This document shows, piece by piece, positions 49,976 through 60,290 of a DNA stretch of 64,000 nt. Position numbers and translations under genes: made by a program. Source of the stretch: Leptodontidium sp. MPI-SDFR-AT-0119 (lineage: Eukaryota > Ascomycota > Leotiomycetes > Helotiales > Leptodontidiaceae); contig JAHLEZ010000002.1 in the NCBI GenBank assembly GCA_020726505.1, positions 2,232,001 through 2,296,000 of the forward strand. Direction: 5' to 3'. The notes under the pieces were generated by a model. The model saw only the letters and a list, made by a program, of their open reading frames with translations. It did not search any database and was not told where the DNA came from. Position 1 is the first letter of the stretch. Each line of letters opens with the position of its first letter.

Positions 49976-52900
49976 TCAGTCGTCAGTCAAATCAATGACA
50001 TCTCCCATCCGCCCCCCAAAATCTCTCTCAACATCCCTCTTCCTCTCCTTCAATAACCCTCCAAATTGGAATTCGCCCCTCTCCTCTCTCTCTCGCTTCA
50101 CACCCAGCTGCATATTCCCATTCCCACCACCATTCCGGCCACTCCCGGCTCTCTGGCTGTTGTTGAATCCGGTACCGCTGGGCGGGCCCATGGATCTGTT
50201 ATCTGTGGAGTTCTGAGTGCTGTGAAATCCGTTGACGGTTTGGCCGGCTCCGGAAGTAGATTCAGATCCGCTGCTGAATCTCCTATCGTTTGTCTGAAGA
50301 CCATTACGGGCTCCACTGCTAGCAGATCCAGATGAAGCCGTTGAAGTTCTCTGTCTGAGCTGACCATTCGTACCACGACCACCAACACACACCGCTCCAT
50401 TGGCTCTGCCTCCACCGCCGGGGCCATTAGATTGAACCTTACCCTTACCCTTAAAGCCAGCGCCCACCGACGAACGTTCAGCTTCCTTCTCTCTCGCCTG
50501 ATACTGGGCCCAGGCTTTCTCAGCAATATCAGCTTTCTCCTTCCCCTTCCCGATTACCTTCCCATTCACACCACCTACTTTCATATCCTCATTCATCCAA
50601 CCACTCCTCCCCTTCTCCTTCTCCCTCCCCCTTTCCTTCGTGTCAAAGCCCCCACCAATCCACCCTCCCTCGCCCTCAACCTTCAAAACCTGAACCTCAC
50701 CTTCATCGTCCAACCTGCCTTCACTAGCACCCATACCCTGCCCAATGCGTCTCAATAGCTCACCCGCACTCGTCAAGAACTCAGCATCAGCCCTCACACC
50801 CTCCGCGTACCGCCATTTATTCCCCTTGACTTCCCTGACGATGGCGTCGAGTTGTTTAGCACCGGTTCGCGCACCGCCTTTAATGAGTTTACCCATCAGC
50901 TCAGCGCAGTCTTCACACAGGAGTAGACCACATCCTTCACATCCTCCCCCACCATGACCATGGCCATGCTGTGAAACAGGCTCACCATTCTCATCGAAAA
51001 GCTGCGGGGAGCAACACTTCAACGCCGCCGCGGCCGGACAAACACTACACCACTTCGCGCTCCTAACAAGCTCGGCACCCTTCTCATCACCAGCCTTGTA
51101 AGCGTCAACGGCTTCGCCCCATTTCCTATCGTCGAAAACACGCATGTCGATCTCTGCTCTGTTAGGATCAAGGGCGCGGATGCGATGGGACGGACATTGC
51201 GTGATGCGGACCCGGGCGTACGTGCATGCTATGCACATGACGCTCTTAGAGTATCCAATCTCGGAAAAGCCGCCGTAGACTTCTTCGAAGCCCTGTCCGT
51301 CAGCGTGGTAGAAGCCTTCGACTTTGCGAGGGTCGGAGGTGGATGCCAATCCCCAGAGACCGAAGAACGGATTATCGCACCAGGAACAGGGGTTGCGGAG
51401 GAGCGGGTCGGGGACGTAGTTGAATGTTATAGGGTGACAGAAAGAGGTTATGATATAGATATGCGAGATGCCTAGGGTACAGCCAATTAGTTTTGGTGAG
51501 GTTTGAGGGATTTTGGATTTATTGTCACGGCTGCCATAGTAGAGTGGGTGAGAGGGTGAGAAGAGCTTGCCTTTGGCGATTAACTTTTCTGCCTTGCGGA
51601 TGTTCTTCTTCTCGAGCTCCGAATAGATGGTCTCTGTTAGTGTGTTTGGCGAGTGTGGCGTGCCTGAGCGAGCTCGGGCTGGTGTTGACGAGGCAGATTT
51701 GGAGTGATGTCTTGACGAGGATGCGAAGGTTCTCTTGGACTTGGACGAGGAGGGAGGAGCTTGTAATTGCGGAGTTCGAGTTGTTGGAATGACGAATTTG
51801 CATGCTTGGTTCGCTTTGCGACAGTTGGAGCAAGGACCTGGATCGGCTTTTCCTCGATTGGTGCATCGTTTTCCTGTGGCACGGCATTGATTGCAGGCGA
51901 CGAACATGCGCTCTTTAGCTGGCTCCTTTGCTGTTTTGGTGGGGGTTGGAATGGGCTTGATACGAGCTGGGCGGTTGACGAATCTTCTGAGGAAACTGGG
52001 TTCTGTGAGAGCTTCTGCACAGCAAGTGACGCCTTCTTCCTCGCAAGCATCGCACGCTTCAACCCCTTTACCGCCATCGAGAATATACGAGCAGTTCCGT
52101 CGTTTCTCTTTACATCTCAAGCATACTTTCTTGAATTTTGGCGGGACGATCAAGACACAGTCGACTCCAGCATCCTCACATGCTTCGCACGGATACTCAT
52201 GTGCATATTTAATCAGACTGCAGTCATCATTGCCTTGCTCAAAGCAGCATCTGCAGCCACGGCGTTGAGGATGTCCAGTGGTAAGGCGATCGATTGTTAA
52301 GCCGTCGGACCTGGATAATTAGGAAGTGCAGATTCAAGGCAAGAGAGGACTCACCTGGACGCCGTAGCACCAAGTCTTCTTGGGCGTTTGACTTGTCTCT
52401 TCCTTTTCGATGGGACGACGCATCCAGAACCATCAGAGTCGACCTCTTCCTCAACAAACCCAGGTTGGGGACCAGATGTACCAGCTGGGAGGGAACGAAG
52501 GTAGTTCAAAGCCTTCTCGCTTTTGAAATCCAGCTTAACAACGAGACTGTATCGGAAGCCAATCAGTTTAGTAGGCTTCTTTGGTCGAGGGTTTCCATCT
52601 TCATCAATTGCATTGGAAGTCTTGACACGTTTTGCCGGCCTTGATGGGGATGGCGGGGTCCTACGTGCTTTCTTGGGGTCGTAAGTACCGCTTTCGTCCT
52701 CGTCTATATATGCTGTGGCTCCTCCTCGTAATTCTCTGTTGGTGGCTGCACGTCTTTTGTTGTTGATAAAGGCACCAAGCTCCTTGGTATAAAGTGGCAT
52801 CTGGTTCTTCCTTGATCCTGTTGTTAACGAAGAAACGAACTCAACTTCTGGTGCTTCCATTGGCTGTGGGCCGAAGTTGAAGGATGTTGCTTCTTGTAGG

Positions 52901-53040
52901 GCTTGGTCTCGGACTTCTTCGTTTGATTGGGGTCCAAAATTGAATATCATTGGCTCGGAATCATTGTTTCCCTCATCATCACTGTCTTCGGCGGGAGGAG
53001 TGATGAGAAGGGTATTTGGAGGGTTTTTGTCTTCGTTCAT
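49976..53040 (-). CDS. Large Cys-rich protein with three tandem Zn2Cys6-like clusters
   Basis: Two exons, 53040-52355 and 52310-49976 (44-nt intron, GTGAGT...CCAG), give 1006 aa. Exon 1 encodes an acidic N-terminus with two NFGPQ repeats and a basic nuclear-type region (SKRKRQVKRPRR). Three binuclear-like clusters follow in a row: Cys248/251/259/270/273/280, Cys292/295/302/315/318/325 and Cys367/370/377/388/391/398. A further Cys-rich domain lies in the middle (NPCSWCDNPFFGLWGL, CIACTYARVRITQCP, and a CxxC-CC...CEGCGLLLCEDC block). The C-terminal 350 residues are Gly/Ser-rich and disordered, ending in VIDLTDD, a SUMO-interaction-like motif. A nuclear, chromatin-linked role is inferred. I know no named family for it. 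Confidence 0.8.
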
Positions 53041-54781
53041 GGCTGCGTTGGGTGGATTGATCTACCTTGAGAGGAGATTCTATTCAGGTCAGTATACAGT
53101 AACGTGTTGGGAGGCAGGATGAGATGGTAGCCCAAACTCGTTATGGATGTGGGTGACGATGCAGAATATCATGGATATGGACATCAACTTGCATCCAGCA
53201 CATGTTTGTTTATAAAGTTCCTCCATGTAGAGGGTAAGTGGTGTGGTGTGAATTGGGTTAAGTGATGTATGCCTCAACGGAAAAGTGAAGGGGTGGGTGT
53301 GATGATCAGAAATGGAAGTCGAGAAAAAGAAAGGAATCCGGACCTGAAGATGAACTGGAGCGGATGCAAGAAATGTGAGCGGGCTTGGAAGGGTCTGCAC
53401 AGGCGAGGCGAACTTCCTGGACCTCTGAGCCAAAGGCAATTCCCAACACGGCAAAGTGAGAGTACAGCCAACTTACATTGGAATTTGGACATAAGAATCC
53501 GGGGAATGATACTTTGGACCTTCCTGATGATGGTGCAATAGACTATTGATGTGTAGTAAGTCCTGGTAGTGGTGTTGCAGAAAGTAGGTTGTTGGTGTTG
53601 TGGTGATGTGTGGTTGAGGCTCGCCAAAGTTGGTTAAGTAGGCTACTCCAGTGAACCAACAACCAAGAGTGAACTTGGTCCCAAATACCACGTCGCAATG
53701 CCAGGGCAATGTCTAGGGATGCTTTTGCGTGGACTCTGACATGCAAAGTAGATGCCGGGTACTTTTTGCATGATACGTTGTGCGCAGGAAGTATTGAGGG
53801 TGGAAGGTAGGCATGAGGAAAGGCCAGGAGTGACAGCGATTGAAGTAGCAACAACAACACTCAAGAACGAATCGAAGTCCAAGCATCACTTGAAGCTTGA
53901 TACCAAAACTCAAATGCGGATACGACCAACGTTACTCGAGTCAATGCCATAGGTAGTAATCTGGCGCACTTCCCAACCAGCCACGGAAACTTTGATGGCA
54001 TTCTAGAAGAAGGGCATGCATGATAACTGCAAATATCGAAAGCTCTCAATGGACCCGCGAAATAAAAGCTGCTGCAGAAAAAAAAATTCATCGGGTGATG
54101 AAAAGCCTAGAAGGAGTCTTTGGGCCACTTGCGGCGGTGTGCCTGACCTAACAAAACATGTGCAGAAAACATGCATAACACAACTTTGCATCATGCTCAA
54201 CACGAGACACAAGAAGCAGAGTAGTTCACAGAAAGAGAAGAGTTACGCAGCTTATTTCAACGACGATACTCTAGGCTTCCTGAAAGTATACCGCAGCCGC
54301 TTCACAGCTTAGTACTCGTCGTTCGAAAGTCGACATACAGACCGATATCAAAGGCCTTGACCCCTTAGCATCCCAAATAGCATCAAAGCTTCGAGTGGCA
54401 CCCCAAAACAGCCTGGCTTGGACTAGAAGACCCCAAGAAGTACACAAAAACGACATTGAAAACCAAGGGTATGGATAGGCAGCTACTTTTAAGAGACGAG
54501 AAACGGTCACCCTTATCTCTCCAATATTTCCCGTTGCCATTGACCCGATCAAGAGAAGGGAGAGACAATGAAAGAGAAGCTTCGAGGAATCGATACCTTA
54601 TCCCCTCGAACGACCGAATGCAAAGGATCCATAGATGCAATAGAGGAGGATAATGGGACTTAATGAACACAATAGTCTCAGGCAAACAAAGATGACCGAC
54701 TTCGTGCTATACCCTGCGCCAATCTGGGGAACCGAGTAGTTTAGCCGCCGAGTGGTCCAGAGTTCGGATTAACCAGGCTTC
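53041..54781. other. Intergenic region, no supported gene
   Basis: About 1.7 kb between the Cys-rich gene's promoter and the membrane protein's 3' end. Many short overlapping ORFs exist in all frames, none with a recognisable motif or consistent exon structure. No repeats of note. Confidence 0.45.
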
Positions 54782-55288
54782 TCAAAAGCTCTCCAATGGC
54801 AATCGACGACAGAAAACAGCCAAGCAGGTCTCAACAGGTCTCCAGGTCTCACTCCAGGTGTGTGAGGTATGCCCAACAGAAGCAATGAAGATCATGGAGA
54901 CGGCACACTGTACCTTGAGATGTTCGGTCATTTCATCGGGGCGCTCCACCCAGTCCAGAAGGGTCCATCTCGTAACAGCTTGATGCCCCATAGCCGGTAT
55001 CATGAGAATGCCATATTTCAAATACGGAGCGGCATCCAGTCCCATGTCCGCCAGCATACCACGCCAAACCCAGGCAAAGCAACAGAGGAGTACCAAGTAG
55101 ACTAGGTAAGCGTGGGCAAGAATCTCGTCGATATGAAGGAATTCGTCATCTCTTTGCATCCAGCATAAAATTCGACCGTAGAGGTATATGAGACCGACGA
55201 CGAAGGCGATATCAGTCCATAGGAGGGTGACCGGTGGAAGGGCCCAGTTGAGAGTTGCCAATCCTATGGAAAGAAGAGGGGCATCCAT
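54782..55288 (-). CDS. Small multi-spanning membrane protein, unknown
   Basis: One ATG-started exon encodes 168 aa that I do not recognise. Four hydrophobic stretches are visible: residues about 22-43 (TDIAFVVGLIYLYGRILCW), 57-76 (LAHAYLVYLVLLCCFAWVW), 86-106 and 124-141 (LKVQCAVSMIFIASVGH). Conserved-type loop residues include an acidic DEFLHIDEIL segment and a TRWTLLDWVERPDE loop. There is no cleavable signal peptide. The pattern resembles fungal membrane proteins of unknown function, some of them cluster-associated terpene-cyclase-like, but I see no diagnostic catalytic motif. A hAT-like element starts 109 bases upstream of its start codon and may alter its expression. Confidence 0.55.
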   Translation of the reverse strand: MDAPLLSIGLATLNWALPPVTLLWTDIAFVVGLIYLYGRILCWMQRDDEFLHIDEILAHAYLVYLVLLCCFAWVWRGMLADMGLDAAPYLKYGILMIPAMGHQAVTRWTLLDWVERPDEMTEHLKVQCAVSMIFIASVGHTSHTWSETWRPVETCLAVFCRRLPLESF

Positions 55289-55396
55289 TTTGGTACGAGG
55301 AATCCAACAGATGTGCCGAGGGGTCGACTAATTTGAATTGCCGTCGCTAGCTGGGCGATATGAATACTTGACCATTTAGAGTTGCTCCCTTCTGTG

Positions 55397-56251
55397 TAGG
55401 TGTGGCCAATGAATAAATGAAAACACATCTTGACTTTCATCGTTCATTTCATCCTAACGTATAAAGTTCAGCGTTCAATTCATTCTAATCTGAATAATTC
55501 AATGAATTTTCATTGAATTTAAATGAAAATATACCTAAAATCCCGTGATTTTCCCGTGACGGATCAGACCGCTTATAAGACTATACGGGACATATTTTTA
55601 TGAAATCAACGAATTCAAGGTACAAATTTGTCAATTAAGGTACGCCGGATCGAATGCACCTATTCCGATATTATTCCTGTTATTTATTATAAAGATATAT
55701 TAATATTATATTAACGTCGATTCTCATTATGTAACGTGCCCATAACAGTCGACAAAGCAGATCCCCCATTAAAAGATTAATACCACTACTAACTTTAATT
55801 AAGAGAGCCTCTCCCCGACGACGATAAGCTGGTCTGTTAGCGTATAAAGTAACGAGAGTCGATGAGCTTATTGTCAAATGTTAATCCTCCACGAGTTCAG
55901 GGGGCGAGCTAGAGCTCAATTGGAAGAGAAGCAACGTACGCATAAAGTGAAAAAGATCAACTAAAGAGCTAATTAGGAGCCTCAGAATTGAGCTTGATTA
56001 GTAAGTCAGAGTTTTCATTAAGTTATGGAAATCATGTAATTTCGGGTGGGAAAGTGGATAAATATCCAAGGATCCGAGGCATAAATACCCCCCCAAAATC
56101 ACATATAAATAGACTTATTTTCAATGAACTAGACCCTCTTTTCATTGTTCGCCACCCCCAAGTTCAGCGTTCAATTCAGCCACCCCTAATTCAGCTGAAT
56201 GGATGAAAATTCAGCGAATTTTCACGTTCATTTATTCATTGGCCAGACCTA
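55397..56251. mobile_element. Non-autonomous hAT-like DNA transposon (855 bp)
   Basis: The element is bounded by 25-bp terminal inverted repeats with one mismatch, left TAGGTGTGGCCAATGAATAA and on, right its reverse complement with a C at position 6. It is flanked by a perfect 8-bp target duplication CTTCTGTG at 55389-55396 and 56252-56259. An 8-bp duplication and a TAG-starting repeat are typical of hAT elements. Short TTCA-type motifs (GTTCAGCGTTCAATTCA) recur near both ends, like hAT subterminal repeats. The inside is AT-rich with only small ORFs and no transposase, so it would need a transposase from elsewhere. It sits between the divergent membrane-protein and phosphatase genes. Confidence 0.8.
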
Positions 56252-56606
56252 CTTCTGTGTAGCACAGAATCTAGCGAGGCACTGATGTCTGTTGTGTATG
56301 ATCCTTGATTGAGGAGATTTGAAGTACGGTAGATATACTTTTTGCAATAGCTAGCTATGAATGAAGATGTGTCAGCGGTTTCTGTTAAGAGCAAAGAATG
56401 GTGATGTTTTTGTGGTGTTGATGAGATGTCGTCTCGATGATTGAAGGTTGGAAGTCACGAAGGGACTAGCGCGAAATCTTTAGCGTCTCGCTAGAAGCCC
56501 AAGTAGAATTTTCTTTTTCGCCGTTCCAATTCTTTCTTCCTTCCTTCCAACACCAAGCATGATTCGCAGTTGAACACAACTAAACCCATCCTACCCCGGT
56601 GGCAGG

Positions 56607-57600
56607 ATGAGGCTTCTTCTTATACGACACGGAGAGACTGTCCACAATGTGGCATCGGTCTAGTAAGGACGCACCACAGCTCTATCAGGTCGATCTAGCT
56701 AACAGGTTCAGCGCTGGGGTCACAGACTCTGCCCTCACGAACCATGGCGTCCTGCAGGCCAACCGCCTGGCAGCGCATCTAGCTGCGACCAATGTCAAGA
56801 TCTCCCATATCTTTTCATCGGATCTGCAACGAGCTTTCAAGACGGCCGAAGCCATCCGCGTTGCTCAATCGACCGCCCCTACCGAAACGACCAAGTTGGA
56901 AGTCCTTCGAGAGCAAGACTTCGGTTTCTATGAGGGGAAGTCGTTCATTGAGCGACCTAGAGATGGGAACAAGTCGGGCAAGGCAGCGCATCAGGATGAG
57001 CATCGAAATGACCCTGGCTTCACGGCCGTGGAGAGCAAGGACTCGATGAAGACTCGGTCGGACACCTTCATCGATATGCACCTTTCTCCACTATTAAAGC
57101 AAGTTCCGGAAGATGGTACCGTTGCGGTTGTTGCACACGGTATTATTTTGAGCCATCTCTGGCGGACTTTTCTGAAGCGATTCCATCCTTCAAAGGTCTC
57201 GGTCGGTCAGGGTATAGATACACCTGGGAATGGTTTCAGCTTGGAGCACCTCGGCGGATGGTCTAATACAGGGTACTTGGACTTAGAGGTCAAGTCTGTG
57301 CCTGCGAAAGACACAGCTACGACTGCTGAGTCAACGGGTACTGCGGAGCTCGCTGAAAAATCCAGGCCATCGGAAGACAAGTCGGATCTGCCACAGAATC
57401 CTTCCATCCCTCCGCCCACCCTATCCGCAATGGCTCAACCTTCTACCCAGTTTCTTGATATGTCACTTGTGGTAAGAGCAGTGAACAGCAAGGAACACCT
57501 CATCGGTCTGAAGAAGACACGAGGCGGGATAGGAAGTCTACAACATGACGCAAGCCAGAAGACGGTTGATTCCTTCTTCAAGAAGAGGAGAACAGAGTGA
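56607..57600 (+). CDS. Histidine phosphatase superfamily protein (phosphoglycerate-mutase-like)
   Basis: Two exons, 56607-56662 and 56712-57600, give 314 aa. The first exon supplies the catalytic start MRLLLIRHGETVHNVASV. The 49-nt intron (GTAAGG, branch GCTAAC, acceptor TTCAG) restores YAGVTDSALTNHG, exactly the family pattern. Later motifs are HIFSSDLQRAFKTAEAIR, the acidic LREQDFGFYEGKS and the second catalytic His in VVAHGIILSHLW. The C-terminal 100 residues are Ser/Pro-rich and end in a basic tail (VDSFFKKRRTE). That tail resembles a PIP-box (Q-x-x-[ILMV]-x-x-FF): QKTVDSFF fits it well, hinting at PCNA binding. The substrate is unknown. Confidence 0.88.
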
Positions 57601-58096
57601 GGCCGCCCTGACCTCAGTCGGTCAACAACGATCTATCAGGGCAAGCACAGGGGTATGTCAGGATATGCTTTTCATTTCGTTCTCCCCACAGTGACATGAT
57701 GAAGAAACTTATTCACAGACCTGAGCGTATGTAATAGTGCCGATCAAAATTAGTACCAACTGCTGTCTGATCACTACTCCATTTCTCACATTGACGTTTC
57801 ATCTCTCCCTTTGAGTAGATTGCTAACATGTCACAAGATTTAGATTTCCCCCCAGAAATCGACCTAGCCAAGATCCAGGCACTCCTTATTCAGGGTAGCA
57901 AGCAAGCAAGGCATTGAATAGGTTGGTTTATAATTTTCAATTAGACAATTAAGTAATTAGAAGAATGAATTTACAATCAATCCACTTCACTCCATAACAT
58001 GCTCCCAAACCAAACTCCAAGCTGCATTCATAAACATCAACCCATAACTCATCACTCATGCAGTCATTCTTTTCCCTTCCTCACTCAACATCCCCT
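57601..58096. other. Convergent 3' spacer with a 29-codon ORF
   Basis: About 500 bases between convergent genes. It contains a tiny ORF, 57828-57917, encoding a 29-residue acidic-amphipathic peptide (MSQDLDFPPEIDLAKIQALL...), which looks less random than its surroundings but is too short to call. No other structure is seen. Confidence 0.4.
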
Positions 58097-58705
58097 TTAC
58101 AAAACCAACCCTCCAACCACAAAAACCACCAAGCCCAAAACACTCATCTCCAGTCCCTCCTTCGTAGCAGCACCAGTGAACGCCGGCCCACCAGCCGTAC
58201 TCGTAGCATTGCCACCAAAACCCGTCGAAGGAGTCGCCGATCCCCCAACAACAACCAAAGTCGTAGCTGTAGCCGTAGGGATACTAGTGATGATCTCAGA
58301 AGTAGCGCTCGAAACAGCAGAAGCGATCGACGACGCCGTCGCAGAAGCGGACACGGAGACGTTACTCGCGATAGAATGTTCAGCGGATATAATAGAGGAG
58401 AGGTACGAGGACACTGCTGAGCTGAGGATGGCTGTGCTGATGCTCGTTGCGTCTGTGGGGAGGGCGGTGATTGTTGAGGTTTCTGTGGTGCTGTTGGATG
58501 ATGTGGAGGGCAGAATTGTAGTTGTTGTCGTTGTCATGCCTGAGTAGACTGTTGTTGTGCTTGAGATTGTGGTGGTAGGGTATGGCCAGGCGGGGAGGAC
58601 GAGGGATGTCGACATCCCTTCCACGGAGATGGTTGTGCTATCTTGAGCTTGCGTGTAGACTGCGCTTGCTGCGAGGAGGAGGAGGGTGTTTGTGAATCGT
58701 GCCAT
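58097..58705 (-). CDS. Secreted Ser/Thr-rich protein, probable GPI-anchored wall protein
   Basis: One exon encodes 202 aa. The N-terminus is a clear signal peptide (MARFTNTLLLLAASAVYTQA, cleavage after AQA). The mature part is dominated by Ser, Thr and Ala, with several N-glycosylation sequons (NSTT, NVSV, NATS), so heavy O-mannosylation is expected. The C-terminus has the GPI-addition pattern: small residues (GAATKEG region) followed by a hydrophobic tail (VLGLVVFVVGGLVL). It should be attached to the plasma membrane or cell wall. There is no enzymatic domain; a structural or surface role is likely. It lies upstream of nothing obviously related. Confidence 0.82.
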   Translation of the reverse strand: MARFTNTLLLLAASAVYTQAQDSTTISVEGMSTSLVLPAWPYPTTTISSTTTVYSGMTTTTTTILPSTSSNSTTETSTITALPTDATSISTAILSSAVSSYLSSIISAEHSIASNVSVSASATASSIASAVSSATSEIITSIPTATATTLVVVGGSATPSTGFGGNATSTAGGPAFTGAATKEGLEMSVLGLVVFVVGGLVL

Positions 58706-60290
58706 TTTTGATGTGGGTGGAGTGATCCTAGAGTGTGGGGTTGATAGTGGTGGATAGTGGAGGATGTGGAGGATTAAGAGGAGGGATGGCAGATATCGAT
58801 GGAGATACTTATGTCCAGAGAGTATATATGCTTTGGTGATATTCGAAATAAAAGAGAATGGAAGGGAGGTTGGGGCACATCACATACTTATTCTTTCCCT
58901 CCATCCTGCTCTACCAACCAAGGTCTCAAGCTCCAAAAGCAGAACATCAGCAGGACAGAAAAGATGGCATCACTACCAACTGGGCAGACATCGCATCGTG
59001 AGGGAGGGAGAGAGAGAACTATCCCATTCCCTGGTTCGAACCGGATATCCAGACGGGACTGGGATATGCAGAGTGCAAAATGCTATCATAGGTACCCCGC
59101 CAGAGCAATATGCAGGGCATAGCAGGGAAAGGCAGGGTAGCTTCCAAGCTATGCAGCTCTGCTCCCTCACCGCGAAAGCTTGAGCTTCCACCTGCCTCCT
59201 TCACACTGGACTGGATTTGAAGCAAGGCACTGGCCAGAATAAAAGCACGTTTCTTCTCCAACAGCGAGTGGCGCTCACCATCAGCCCAGCAAGACGAGAC
59301 GGCATGCTCAGCCGTGACCGACCGTTGATACTACCACCGTAAAGAACCAGTGATGGCGGGAACTATCCCCAAGCTCATGGGGCTGTCGAGCTGTTGGAAG
59401 CCAAGCCAAGGCAGAGAAAAACATCGACGTCGAGCCACATCCACATCCAAAGCCAACCTTGAAATCTTGGTTCCCATCCCTGCCACAAAAACATACATAC
59501 GCCACATCACCCATCTTGCCTCTTCCGCTGATTGGTCACCACCCCTCTCAGACTTCCCTTTCACTAATTCCAGCCAGTGAGATATGGCAAAATATATTGA
59601 GGCTGGTGAACAAGGAAATATTGAGGTGGCTGGTGAGGGGAAAGGGTGCGTCACGATGCAGGAGGTGATGGAGAGAGACGTTAAGCGAGGTGTGGACAGG
59701 GGATGTTCCTTGGTTTCGAGAAACAAAACATTGCGAGGAATTAGACGAATGAGAGGAAGACAGGAGAGGGTGAACATCCCACCCACCGCTTGATTTTTTG
59801 TAGGAGATGCAATGAGCGAATAATTAATTGGAAAGGCGCAAGGGAAAGGTGGTCAGTGGGTGAAAATGATTAACTGAGTACTCGCAATTTGCGAATGAGG
59901 GTAGGGGGATAATTGGTTCGAGGTTGGGTGTGGTGGATAGCTGATGAAAACTTGCGTTGATGTAGGAGAGATAGATGCATGATTGGGGATTGTAATTCGA
60001 GGCTGGACGAATTGAACAATGTGGAGCAGCACTGTAATACTGGAAAGACGTGGCATAAGCCGTATTCTTTTGCGGCTCGGAATGGAAACCGGGCATGGGT
60101 TGTGTTGAGGCTCAGAGCAGGGAAGATGAAAACTGGGGCTGGACGAATCAACGCACAGAAAGCAGTAAAACCAACAAAACCTCATGCACACTTTTTAATT
60201 CTTACTTAGTAATCCCGGGAATTTCTCTCTATCATTCATGATTCGCATTATCCCAGCCATCTCCAAAACACATCAAATCGCAGCAATCCC
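58706..60290. other. Intergenic region between GPI protein and LeuRS genes
   Basis: About 1.6 kb combining the promoter of the wall-protein gene and the 3' end of the leucyl-tRNA synthetase gene. The ORFs at 59331-59786 and around 59853-60191 have no recognisable content. No repeats of note. Confidence 0.5.

Noticed and set aside
56607..56711. Apparent in-frame TAG at the splice junction of the 56.6-kb histidine phosphatase
   Set aside because: Using the first AG after the branch site (56705) gives TA+G, a stop. The next AG (56711) gives TAC and restores the family pattern VYAGVTDSALT, so the gene is intact.
59331..59786. 151-codon reverse ORF between the wall protein and LeuRS genes
   Set aside because: No recognisable motif, and several other frames are equally open across the same bases.
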